Part shown: positions 22,783 through 33,860 of the stretch, one piece after another
Layout: each line of letters starts with the position of its first letter
Position numbering within the stretch: the stretch's first letter is position 1
NCBI RefSeq assembly: GCF_001540865.1
Contig: NC_033626.1
Span: 14,079,422 to 14,143,421, forward strand
Direction: 5' to 3'
DNA: 64,000 bases
From: Ananas comosus
Taxonomy: Eukaryota; Streptophyta; Magnoliopsida; Poales; Bromeliaceae
Notes under the pieces: generated by a model
The model's input: only the letters and a program-made list of their open reading frames with translations
Database searches by the model: none
Told to the model about the DNA's origin: nothing
Translations under genes and position numbers: made by a program

Positions 22783-24417
22783 GATCCAACTTGTGTATAT
22801 ATACTCTATGTGAGGTGAGACCCTTATTATCTGTGCAATATGTTCTTAGTTTCTTCTTATTTTACTTTTCCCCTCGAAATAAAAATATTTGAACCTCAAA
22901 ACTTCTTGGTGGGGAAATGCTTGGACACAGTTCTACAAATAGCGGTGAATTGACATTCAGAACTACTTTCGAGTATCTTATTTTCTTGAAGTGAAAGTAG
23001 AGGAACCATGGTGATGGACAAGACGCAGATCGAAAACCTTTCGATATCCTTTTAGGAACAGGGGCTATGTTCTTTAATATGACAGCAATTAAAATTTGAT
23101 TAGCTCGCTACACGAGTCGAACCAAGTTACAAACCTGCTGCCTTCCTTTTTCTTTCGTTTTTATTTTCATAATTCTAGCATAAGTATGTTCTTTCTGTTA
23201 TTATCACTAGTTACGGCTCTTAGCAGATGATGTATATGTTCTTGCAATTAACTATACTCGTTTCAACCTTGCTCTTCTTTCTCAGGGTACCCATGCGTAT
23301 ATTGGGGTTATTTTCCTCTTCATGTATCAATAACTTGTTTTACAATTTGAGTTCCTCCAACTGCATATGAACAACGATGGATAGCGATTTGATTGGTCCG
23401 CGTTCTGAGGTTACTTTTCTATCCTCATGCGCACAAAAACTGCATCCCGTGGTTACTTTTCTATCTTCATGTGCATCAAAAAGGGAATACACTTTTGGTG
23501 AACCGTACTTCCTGAGCAATCAGGTTGATACCTATTGCAAGAAAAATGAAATAACTTTTCAGATTACTGAATCGTAATTTATGCAGAGTGAGTTTATACT
23601 TGATTCCTGTTTAAAAAACAAGGATTGGTCGCCCTTAATGTAACAACTGTTTTATACTAAAATGATCTAATATGTCCAAAACATGCTTTTTTCTAGATGA
23701 TAATTTTGAAAATTGATTGCTGTGTGTTTAGCTGTAACCCATGCACCTCAAGTGGATTCGCTCTCCTCCACTTCTCATACCCCAAAACATAAGGGATAAA
23801 AAAACAAAAAAAATCTTTTCGTTCTGATGTGGAATTTGTTTTGACTTATCTGTGTCTCTTATTACAGAACCTGAGTGGGACCAAGGGATGCAGATAATGT
23901 GTTGTTACAAATAATATATGCAAGAGGATGGATGAAAATTGAATACACTAAGCTGTGTGTGGAGTCGCAGCACAGCCTTAGTGATCGTTTGCCGAGATCT
24001 TCAGATTCAAATAGCTTACAGATGTAAAAACAATGAAATAATCGATGAGGTTTCACATTATTAATAATGCAAGTATTCTCCCGGTATCTTGGATGAAACT
24101 CTTGAACTGTAGGGGGCCTCATTTGATGAGAATGGGCTTAACATTGTAACCTTCTTGGATGTGAATGCTCAACTGCGCCGCCACAAGCGCACGGGCGCTG
24201 CGACCTTAAATATGCTTACCTTTTGAGCAAAGCAATTCTCAGTAAATAGTCTTAAAATGCTTTTTGTTACTTGCCTATGACTCGCTTATTTTGTGTCGGT
24301 TTTGTTGTGCCGGTGTTTCTCTTAATTGCCTAAATTACAGACTCTGTGTCTCCTTTTTCTCACGTGAAATTTTATTTTAGAAAGAATAAAATACTCCCTT
24401 CCTGGAAAATCCATCAC
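22783..24417. other. Intergenic, no gene seen
   Basis: This is makorin 3' flank and low-information AT-rich DNA. Frames at 23377-23577 (+) and 23862-24122 (-) show no domain or splice context that would support them. Confidence 0.5.
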
Positions 24418-24705
24418 TTACAATTCACACCTATAAGTAGAATCTAGAATATTTACAAAAATGAATTTCAGCAAGTCGAAAATAGTACAGAAATCTACAG
24501 CTGCGAGAGAGACGAAGAGAGTGCAAACGACAGCCACGGCAGAGAGCGTTGATTCCGCAGCAGCTCCGGTGATCGGCGGAGGGATCGGCGCCATCATGAA
24601 TTTGAACTCCTCTTGCGAGTGCACCGCCCTGAGGAGGAGGAGGAGGAGGAGGAGGAGGAGGAGGAGCGCCTCTACTGCCACCAACAGCAAGATAAACCTC
24701 GCCAT
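24418..24705 (-). CDS. Possible AGP-like secreted peptide
   Basis: Reading from the ATG at 24705 gives 95 residues. MARFILLLVAVEA opens a hydrophobic signal peptide whose core is lengthened by about a dozen leucines encoded by a CTC repeat. Cleavage near AVHSQ would release QEEFKFMMAPIPPPITGAAA, followed by a second hydrophobic segment (STLSAVAVVCTLFVSLAAV) that could serve as a GPI-anchor signal. That plan resembles arabinogalactan peptides, but the Pro/Ala-rich part is short. The ~20 residues after the second hydrophobic segment are atypical, so the true 3' end may involve splicing. Real gene or microsatellite-driven open frame cannot be settled here. Confidence 0.35.
   Translation of the reverse strand: MARFILLLVAVEALLLLLLLLLLLLRAVHSQEEFKFMMAPIPPPITGAAAESTLSAVAVVCTLFVSLAAVDFCTIFDLLKFIFVNILDSTYRCEL
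24631..24666. repeat. GAG/CTC trinucleotide repeat, 12 units
   Basis: Twelve GAG units on the plus strand; on the minus strand they read CTC (Leu) inside the candidate signal peptide. Confidence 0.95.
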
Positions 24706-27143
24706 TGTCAATCAAAGCAATAGAGATGGGAGAGAGATGTAGAGAGAGATCCTCTGGGTCTTAGGTTGTTGCGGATGCGTTGATAGAGTGTGGATTTGTA
24801 TGGAAGGGTTAATTGTTGGTTAGTTCCGCTGTTGGGTTGCGGCGTGGGAGCGTATCTTTGTTTCTGCACGCCACGCGCCTGCTTCAGGGCACGACGCGTC
24901 AGATCCGTTACGTCCGTCGATGATTGGAGGGTTCTGCCACGTGGCAGGCGAGAAAGAGAGAGACCAGATCATTTTAATTTTATTTTTAAAATTTTGTTAT
25001 AATTTAATTTTTGAAGAATAAAAAAAAAAAGTAAAAAAAAAACAAACGAGCCAGCCCGGTGCTAAAGTTCAGTTTTATATTCCGGGCCGCACATGGCCTT
25101 GTTGCTGGGCACGGCCCATGGGCAGCCAGGCCGGCCGTTTTGACACCCCTAGCCACAGGGCCGGAAATAAAACGACGACGCGAATTAGAGCCGCTGTCTG
25201 CTTCTGAAATTCCACAGGTGTTGGTCTTTTCTCTCTATAATTTTTTTTTTTTCAAAAAAAAAAAGAAGAAGGCAGGCATTTTATTTTATTAAAAGTAGAG
25301 CTTTGATTTCAGCATTATTGAATGCAGAGGAGATTTACAGCATATTTTCTTACAACCGTGACGAAAAAATTAAGATAGATTCCGCATCTAATAATGAAAA
25401 CATTCCAAAGGACAGCATGCAAATTAACCTACATATATAATACAGCAGAAATTAAGGGTAGATATATATATATATATAACGAAAGGTCTCCAATCTACAC
25501 AACTGAAGTAATGGAAAGGACAAACTCGATCGTGAACATTTAGCCCAAAAATAAAAAATACATATATAAAGAATTATAAAATATAAAGGCAACCATCGAG
25601 AAGCTCTTTGACAAGCCTCTATAACCTATCTCTATTATCGGCACCATGCATTTAGACCAGAATCCACGATGCACGATGCATTAGTGATAATTGTCAGAAA
25701 ATACATGAAGAAATAGCAAATTGTTATATATATACGAGAGAGAAGAGGCGCGAAAAAAATGGCACTACTGGCCGGATTTTGGATGAAGGTCCGACCGACC
25801 GAAACCCAGCCAATCGGCCGGAGAGAACGAGGTTGTAGCAGTGAAATATCGAATAGTTTGGATGCATTTTATCATAAGCAAAATAGTACAGTGCAGAATT
25901 TTCAGATGCTGCTTCTCAAATCTCTTAAAACAATGGATGAAGTGAAGAATCTCTGTCTCTCTCTATATATATATATATATTTTAAAATTTTTCTTATTTT
26001 CTGATTAAGACAACCACAAGGTGGACCTTCCATTAGGACACCATGCCCGTCAAAGTTGTACGTGGAAAATAAACAGCCGATCACTCTTTCATACTAATCC
26101 TCTCTAATAAGACCACCGAACAATAAAAGACAGTATTAATTTACCTAAATCGTTATAATTTGCGTACATATTATTCCTTTAAAACCGTATCAATTAATTT
26201 GGTGCAGCAGGAGAGGGTTGAATCATCAGGTCCACAAGACTGGTGGGGCCCGTGTGGGACCAACCAACCAGCTGGAATTAGTCACGCCCAGGACAAGAAA
26301 GACTGGAGATTGGAGAAACACTTTTTTTTAAAAAAAAAAAATACAACAAAAATTATATAAAATAAGATATAGAATATAAAATATTGGAGAAAGGAGTTGG
26401 AACTTGGAACGCACAACCAATTCATGCACCGTGTGATAGGTGGGTCTTTCCAGGTGTGCGTAACACACACCGTGGGTCGCATCGTGACAACCCTAACTTG
26501 CGTGCTATCCAGTCACAAAGTTATCAACATGTGTTGGCAACCAATTAATTAACTTGGAAACCCATTTAGTTTCACATCTAAAATTAATCGAACCAATAAT
26601 AATAATAATAATAATAAATGAAGGACGTACAGATGTGTTATTAATTATTAATTAGTAAGAAATAGTTTTAACAATATTTCTAACCCACCATATAAACTTA
26701 TTGGGCAACATTAATAAGTTAATTGATCCCCAGATCATGATTAATTTGGTAATTAATTTTGTGGTATTAGTTTCGACCACTTTTCCACCGAAAGATCCGG
26801 TCAACACGCACTCACCTCACCTGAGAGGCCGCCCACTTCCCATGCACATGCAGGCACGTAAACCTCCTCATGACACCACATGCCCACCACCCACTCCCGT
26901 AGGAAAACCCTAAAATTCATCAATGGCCACAAAACCCTAACCGAAATTTTAGTAATAACCCATGATCAACCCCAACCATCAAACAAACCCCTCTATAAAA
27001 ACCATCCTCACCCCCACTTCTCCTTCCACCACCGAGAAGGAGATCAACTACGTCTAAGGCAATTGAATAATTCGCACAGAAGCAATCTTTCTCACCTCCT
27101 CCTGCTTCGGAAGAGTAGTTGTTGCCGACACCCGCCGCGAGCA
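24706..27143. other. Intergenic region
   Basis: The region starts with the candidate promoter of the minus-strand peptide. A GC-rich patch of GGCC-type motifs (about 25050-25165, with CGGGCCG and CGGCCCATGGGC) looks like a decayed DNA-element end, then AT-rich DNA with TA and AAT microsatellites (about 25460-25480, 25964-25980, 26599-26617). No gene is supported before the arabinogalactan peptide. Confidence 0.5.
26994..27000 (+). promoter_or_regulatory. TATA box of the arabinogalactan peptide gene
   Basis: TATAAAA in a pyrimidine-rich context (CCCCTCTATAAAAACC), about 150 bp before the ATG at 27144. Confidence 0.7.
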
Positions 27144-27323
27144 ATGGAGATGAGGAAGATTGCCTGTGCCGCCCTTGTCGTAGCCGCCTCTGCCGCCGCC
27201 GTTTTCGCAGATGAGCATGCACCCGCCCCGGCCCCCGCCAGCGCCTCCTTCGCAGTCGCCCCAGCGGTCGGTGCGGTGCTCGGCGCCTCCGTGCTCTCCT
27301 TCTTCGCCTACTATCTGCAGTAA
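27144..27323 (+). CDS. Arabinogalactan peptide
   Basis: A 59-residue single-exon protein. Residues 1 to ~22 (MEMRKIACAALVVAASAAAVFA) form a signal peptide. The mature core DEHAPAPAPASASFAVA holds Ala-Pro repeats that are hydroxylated and O-glycosylated in this family. The C-terminal hydrophobic run (VGAVLGASVLSFFAYYLQ) is the GPI-anchor signal. Length, order and the FFAYYLQ end match the AGP12/13/14/21-type AG peptides of plants. After processing, only about a dozen residues remain, anchored on the outer face of the plasma membrane. The start is the first of two Met codons (MEM). A good TATA box lies upstream. Confidence 0.93.
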   Translation: MEMRKIACAALVVAASAAAVFADEHAPAPAPASASFAVAPAVGAVLGASVLSFFAYYLQ

Positions 27324-27844
27324 TTAAGCGCATGCCCAGCTTGCAAGGAGGAAGAAAGAAGAAGATCCATGCGCATGTGGTGGACGTACAATATATGAGT
27401 GCTTAACTATCACAATTAATCCATTGAATTAAACTTGTTCTCAATGTATATCTTTCTCTTGTTCAGTCTTTCTTTCTTTCCTCTTTTTGTTCTTGTCATG
27501 TTTCCTTCCTTCCTCGTTCTTTGGTTTTGAAAGAGGAGTGGTTGGGATTTAATTGTTTGGATTTAATTTCTCATGGACATGCATGGAATAAAAGGCCCAT
27601 AAGTTTATTTATTCGTCACCTGGTCAGATATATATATAGTATTAGCATGATACGTATGTCTAATTAATTCTCCATGAAATTTGACCTTATATACTTTTCT
27701 TGATGGATCAAATGATTGATAAGCTCGTTAAATACAAGATTAATTGAATTTAAAATTTAAATAGTAATATGAAATTCATCTAGAGAAATCTAGTTGTAAA
27801 AATCTTACTCTCTAAGTTTTTTGTGCATTACGTTTTAAACTGAT

Positions 27845-28380
27845 GCAAATAAACTGTATTTTAAATCTTGGTAAAAATTTAGTTTTTAAATAGTAATATG
27901 AAATTCCTCTAATTTAAATTTTACTTTTAAATTTTAAGTATTTAATTTTTAAAATTTAAATTCATCGTATTTAGAAATAAAACTATTTCTAAAATTTCTA
28001 TAATTTAAATTAATGCATAATTTGAGAAACACTAAAACATTTAAAGTAGATTCCTAAATTAATGCCTAATAATTGCATAAATTTGGTTAATCAATTAATT
28101 TTCTAAATTAGTGCGAATAAACTGTATTTTAAATCTTGGTAAAAATTTAGTTTTTAAATAGTAATATAAAATTCCTCTAATTTAAATTTTACTTTTAAAT
28201 TTTAAGTATTTAATTTTTAAAATTTAAATTCATCGTATTTAGAAATAAAACTATTTCTAAAATTTCTATAATTTAAATTAATGCATAATTTGAGAAACAC
28301 TAAAACATTTAAAGTAGATTCCTAAATTAATGCCTAATAATTGCATAAATTTGGTTAATCAATTAATTTTCTAAATTAGT
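27845..28380. repeat. 268-bp tandem duplication, AT-rich
   Basis: Copies at 27845-28112 and 28113-28380 are almost identical, differing at only a few sites (e.g. ATATGAAATTCC versus ATATAAAATTCC). The content is nearly all A/T. A partial relative (AATAGTAATATGAAATTC) begins near 27760, hinting at older duplication events. Confidence 0.9.
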
Positions 28381-29251
28381 GCTAATTAATGCATAAATTT
28401 AGGACCTCAATTAAAAGTTTCTTTAAATATTGTATTATTTAATTACCAAACTAACCTTGAATAAAATAATCCTTTTACCTGCTAAGTATTAAAGTTACAT
28501 TTTTACCCTCTATTAATCAACGGTTAAGATCTTTTTTATTTTTTTTTAAAAAAAGTACCGAATCATTTCTCTTTAATTAAAAAGCCACGAGCACTTTAGG
28601 AATGCTATAATGAAAGCACGCGCGTGAGCCCATGCATGAGCAACAATACTGAAGGTGAAATCACCAAAATTGTTGTGTTAAATGCAACATCAATCCCTCA
28701 ACGGTTATATTTATAAATGAGAATAAATCATATTATACAGCTCCTTAATTTATCAGCCCTTATTATTATTTTACTATGGTCATTAATTTGCAGGTGTCGT
28801 GGTACTACCATAAAACACGGAGAATACCCCAAAAAAAGAAAAAAAAAAAGGAGATTCCAATCATTAACATTATACAGAATATTAAATAAACCATATTCAC
28901 AATTTGCTGTTCGATCAAGTATAGAATTAAATGTTTGAAGTTTAACGCATGCTGTATTAAGAACTGTGGTTAATTACTGTGCTTTTGTTTTTGCTAGTAA
29001 TTAAATTTGAAGTTTTTCTTTTTTCTTTTTTCCTATTTTAGCCCGAAATCCAAAATATGGTTATTTATTCTAACGCATAAGTGAGTCAAGAATCACGAAG
29101 AAATGGCCATAGAAAATATTTACGCCTGAGAATCAATTTGCCTTAACAACGAGCAAGTCACTAGTTTGCGACGTATATAGTTCCATGCATGGAACGAAAC
29201 ATAACATACAAAAGATTTCACCATGCTTATACGTACACATACACTCACAAA

Positions 29252-29254
<3 letters not shown>

Positions 29255-29309
<55 letters not shown>
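29255..29309. repeat. Long CT microsatellite
   Basis: About 27 CT units without interruption. No gene start adjoins it. Confidence 0.95.
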
Positions 29310-29314
<5 letters not shown>

Positions 29315-30208
29315 CACCACCCACCACCCAGGCATCCACCAATTAACTTACTCACAATAACAAGTTAATTCACTTCAAAATTAAGGAACTTATTAAAGCT
29401 CAGAAGGGATAGACAACAGAAGAGAAGAACCTATCCTCATCGGCCACTGTTGATGCGTCTTCAACATGTAACTGGAAACTTAGCCTTGCAAGGTCAAGAA
29501 CATGACAACCCATAACATGAGAGATTTCCAGTCGCAGACGAAGAAGATATTGGTCCTCAACTTCTCGATCGCGAGCAATCGATGAGGACAAAAGAAATAG
29601 GAAGCTCAGGCAGGATATCGCCGTAGGAGTGAGTTCTTAGCACGCAGTTGATCGTGTACAATTAATGCCTTCTTCAGTTGCTTCATAGTTTGGCTATATA
29701 TATATATGTATATATAGATATATATATGCTCCTCTCTCTCTCTCTCTATCTCTGTCGCATGGAATGAACAACTGTAGATGGCACTTCATGATTTACTCCT
29801 CCAAAAGGAGGGAAGGTGTGGATAAGTTGATGTTCTTCCTTTAAATCTTGCCTTGTCTTTATTTATAAGGCCACAGATGAGAAGATGAAATATCTATGCT
29901 TTGATTGCATTATTATGATTGGAAGTTACGACCGACGAGGCGATGGCCGCCTCAAGTGTAAGTAGCAAAGAATTTAATGATTGATACATTTTCAGTTAAA
30001 TTTATTTTTTTTTTAAAAAAAACAAAGTGATTTCATGCTGTCACTCTCTGAAAAAAAAACACTCACTAAAAAAAAAAAAAAAAAAAACACGTAATATGAT
30101 TGAAAGTCTAGGGTGTCTTACTTCAACCTTTTGCACTATATATATATATTAACATTATTTCAGGACCATCTTTTAATAACATCTATTAAGATTGATGTTG
30201 CCATTTTT

Positions 30209-30293
30209 TTTTTTTTAAGAAATAGATAGCACGCTACCCGCTTCGTTTTATTTTATTTAGAAATAAACTAAGCTCGATATGTGAATCAACTAG
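30209..30293 (-). mobile_element. 5'-truncated SINE copy
   Basis: Same family as the 60659 copy, in reverse orientation, but lacking the tRNA-like head. It keeps the poly(T)-side tail, the ATAGATAGCACGCTACC motif and the AAATAAACTAAGCT body. Flanking repeats GATGTTGCCATTTTT (30194-30208) and GATGCTGCCATTTTT (30294-30308) form a 15-bp target-site duplication with one mismatch, so truncation happened at insertion. Confidence 0.8.
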
Positions 30294-31664
30294 GATGCTG
30301 CCATTTTTAATCAGATCAATTCGATAGATAATTTGATATCAAAGTTGGTTTAAATTGCTCGACCGATTTGTAATTCTAAACCCTTCAAACAGTCCTAAAA
30401 CAACTATGCTATTTAATGACATAAATTTTGATTTGTTCATAGAAATCTAAAATAATTATACTTGGAGTTTGAAACTTTGGATACTAAACCATTAAGTCCG
30501 ACCTTAACCCGCTATGTTAGGTATGTAAATCCAGTAAAACACTGTCGAAGTGAATCTTTTGTCATCCAAAGATAAAATGACAAAGGTGTGAGAGGATTAA
30601 TGAAGGTACTACGGGGAGCATGTGTGTATGCTTAGTGGATTGACTACAAAAGCTAGTGGTGGGTCCTGCAAAAATAGGCCTAGTAAGCCTACAATAGAAA
30701 AGTTAAAAAAGCATACTGCGCCGAGTTAGATTTTGTAATTTTTAGGTAGTTAAAAAAATATATATATAATTTTTCTCAACTTTCATTCATTTTAATTTGA
30801 CTATCTAATCTTTAAAATTTTAAATTTTGCTACATAAACTTTTATTTTTTTGTTAGTTTTAGTCTGTTAATGACTATTTAACTTTAATATTTGAATCCAC
30901 TGCTGAATTTTATAGACATAATAAGTATGTATTATATAATATATGGAACTATAAATCCTTTCCAGTAAGTAATTGATTTAAATTTTATACTGAAAGAGTC
31001 ATCAAATGACTTAAATCGGACAAATTAAAAGACTGGATATTAAAATAAAAATTATAAAAGGTTATATAATCGAATCAAATTCTAGTTTAGATAAGTTTTA
31101 TTCATTTTTACCTAATATTTAACTTAGGAATCTGATATTATCTCCTTATTTGTCTTTTTCTCACTTACCACCTCTTCCTTAGTTTTTTTTTTTCTTAATA
31201 ATTTCTTCGAAATCCAAAATCATTAAAATAGTCAAATTTCATCTAGGATTTAGCCCAGCCCAAATAGTTACATGGATGTTTGACCCATATAACACACTGC
31301 GAAATGGATGGGCCAAGTTCAGCTCAGGCCCGAGATACATCGACCCGACCGGCCCACAATACGCGGCGTGGTCCGCACGTATAGGTCGGACTCCCATTCT
31401 GCAATCACAGCCGTCAAAAATTCCACGGCTTCGATCACTTGATCGGGAATCCGACGGTTCAGATCAATCACGCCTGTCCGGAACAATAATAACAGCTCCA
31501 TTTCTCAACACCTTCCCCCAAGTCACTCTCGCCCGCGCTCGATCACTCCGCCACCGCCACCGATCCCTCCACACAAAAAAAAAAGAAAGTGAAACTACTC
31601 TTACACCTCCCCCTTTGGGCCTTTCCTCTCCCTTTCTTCTTCCCCACGCTCCGCCACCCCCCAA

Positions 31665-31690
31665 AACCCTAGCCCTAGCCATAAACCCTA
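31665..31690 (+). promoter_or_regulatory. Two telo-boxes before the PRELI gene
   Basis: AAACCCTA occurs at 31665-31672 and 31683-31690, within 60 bp of the ATG. Such boxes are common in leaders of plant housekeeping genes. Confidence 0.6.
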
Positions 31691-31720
31691 GCTCGCTCTT
31701 CTCCCTCTCGAATCAGGGCA

Positions 31721-32299
31721 ATGGTGCGCGCGTACACGCAGGAGCACGTGTACCGGCACCCCTGGGACCGCGTGACCACGGCGGCGTGGCGCAAGTTCAC
31801 CGACCCCGACACCCCCGCGGTGCTCTCCCACATCCTCGACGTCCACACGCTCTCCCGGCGCCTCGACTCCGCCACGGGCCGCCTCCTCACCACCCGATCC
31901 ATCACCGTGCGGTCGCCGACCCTCCCCTTCCTCGTCCGCCGCGTCCTCGGCCAGGACGCCGTCGTGTGCCACTGCGTCGAGTCCTCCGTCGTCGACGCCC
32001 CGCGCCGCTCCATGGACATCGTCGCCCGCAACGCCAGCCTCCGCGGCCTCATCGAGGTCGAGGAGCGCTCCAGCTACCGCCCCCACCCCGATCGCCCCGC
32101 GGAGTGGACGGTGTTTCGGCAGGAGACGAGCATCCGCTGCAAGCCCCTCTCGGCGCTCGCCGCCGTGGCCGAGAAGGTGGAGCAGCGCTGCGCCGACAGA
32201 TTCCTGCAGAACAGCGTCAAGGGGCGGGAGGTCGTCGAGCGGATCTGTAAGTACCTCGAGGCCGAGTCCTCCTCCGCCGCGGCCGCCGCCTCTTGTTGA
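31721..32299 (+). CDS. PRELI/MSF1 domain lipid-transfer protein
   Basis: A single GC-rich exon of 192 residues. The start MVRAYTQEHVYRHPWDRVTTAAWRKF is the hallmark N-terminus of the PRELI/MSF1 family (yeast Ups1-3, animal PRELI and Slowmo). The domain covers about residues 1-170 and includes LSRRLDSATGRLLTTRSITV and ARNASLRGLIEVEE. A short Ala/Ser-rich tail follows. By family knowledge these proteins sit in the mitochondrial intermembrane space and shuttle phosphatidic acid or phosphatidylserine for cardiolipin and PE synthesis. The ATG at 31721 starts the conserved MV motif directly. Two telo-boxes precede it. Confidence 0.93.
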   Translation: MVRAYTQEHVYRHPWDRVTTAAWRKFTDPDTPAVLSHILDVHTLSRRLDSATGRLLTTRSITVRSPTLPFLVRRVLGQDAVVCHCVESSVVDAPRRSMDIVARNASLRGLIEVEERSSYRPHPDRPAEWTVFRQETSIRCKPLSALAAVAEKVEQRCADRFLQNSVKGREVVERICKYLEAESSSAAAAASC

Positions 32300-33664
32300 C
32301 GCGCTTCATTGGTCCGAGGTTAGGGTTTCTTCTAGCCCATTCTCTTGTGTATCATTCTAATTGCAGATCCGTGGAGTAAATTGCATCACGAGTGCTCCTT
32401 CGTAGATTGATTGCTCCATCTCTTGCATTTGCGCTTACTACTGGTCTTGGGATCGTCAATTGAAGTTTCAGAGCCCTTGGGTGTCTCGGATTTGTTAGTC
32501 AACAGTTAGTTCTGATCAATGGGAGCTGGCTAGGATAAATCTTAGGTGGTTTGATCTCTTAGATCATAAGATATTTGGTATTCTTTTGTCGAACGAGAGT
32601 AGATGAAACTGGATTGGTGCGATCGGGATTGTGTGTTGTGTTTAAGGGCAACATTGAAGCATGCTATTGTTTAATTAAGCATATTATGGACTACACGAAA
32701 ACAAGAAGAAGAACAAGAGTGGAATTGTTTTAGAATCGGTCACACATCTTATTGACACGGTGTTCGAATTGTTAAGTAGGATTGTAGGAAGGATTCTCCG
32801 ATTTCATGTTGGTGAATTTGTTTATCAACATGGCATCTCAATCTGTACCTTAGACCCCTTTTTTTAAATCTTTCAATAGATTACATCTTCTTGTTTGTTG
32901 TGCACGTAATAAATCAACCTGCGATTATCGAATTTAATTGATGCTCCACTCGACACACAAATACATCAGGGTGGGTACAGTTTAACTGATTTATCCATTG
33001 GTTGTGTATATACATTCCAGTAAAAATCCTGGTTAGTTCAGTAATGATTTTGGAATCCATTATGCTTGCTGCATATCATGGTCTATTACTTACCTTCTTG
33101 TATGTCTGATCTCGCCCCTTAATTTTTTGGTGCTAAAGTACGTTAAGCTTAGCCTTCTGGTGTCTGCCATCTCTTGGTTATTCATATTTACATGGATTCT
33201 TCCGTTAACCCTCTCCTTTTTTGGCCTACAGTTTTGGCTCATAAACCACTTAAACCACTGAAACTAGGGAAACCAAAATTCCTTTGACATGGTGATGTTA
33301 GAAAGATAGTTGCCATTAGATGCTTGCTTGGCCGTGAATAGTTTATCTTAGTTTTTTGGCCAATGCGAGCAAAATAATTGGTAGGATGAGGTATTGTCAG
33401 AAGACTCAGAGCAAGGAATGAGCAGAAGACTCGGAGCAAACAATCTCATTCCCTGCACACTAGTAATTTCCAAGCATACTTAACCTGACTGACTCTTCTA
33501 ATTAGCATGGCAATTGGGTCATGCTGGAACAGAAATCTACGAAATCATGCCGTTTTGAGGTTGTTCTTATGAATGATGAGAGTGACTCCTTTATTAAACC
33601 ATCCAGCAAGTTTCGGTGACGGCAATGATAGGACAAATCAGATGTGTGTTGATAGGGAAGCTAA

Positions 33665-33860
33665 ATTTGTGATTTTGTGGAGATAAGCTAAATTTGTTTT
33701 TTCTATAATAGATTCGTCTCTACTAATCGGCCATAAGCCTTGTAGATGCAGGAAGCATTTTTATTTGTAATTTTGTAGAGATAAGCTAAATTTGTTTTTT
33801 CTATAATAGATTCATCTCTACTAATCGGCCATAAGGCTTGTAGACGCAGGAAGGATTTTT
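33665..33860. repeat. 98-bp tandem duplication
   Basis: Two adjoining copies with period 98 bp (about 33665-33762 and 33763-33860). Both contain AGATAAGCTAAATTTG, CTATAATAGATTC and ACTAATCGGCCATAAG, with a few substitutions, so the duplication is not brand new. Confidence 0.85.

Larger units (their letters stand above)
27324..31720. other. AT-rich intergenic region with repeats
   Basis: Contains the arabinogalactan 3' flank, a 268-bp tandem duplication, long CT and TA microsatellites, and a truncated SINE. The last ~400 bp form the GC-richer promoter of the PRELI gene. A minus-strand frame at 29400-29591 was considered and left out. Confidence 0.55.

Noticed and set aside
27845..28380. CRISPR-like or satellite array
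   Set aside because: Only two long copies without spacers; a plain tandem duplication in a eukaryotic genome.
29400..29591. Minus-strand frame of 63 residues beginning with a TTG codon
   Set aside because: No ATG at its start, no recognisable family, and joining it to an upstream ATG frame near 29690 needs a splice I could not support.
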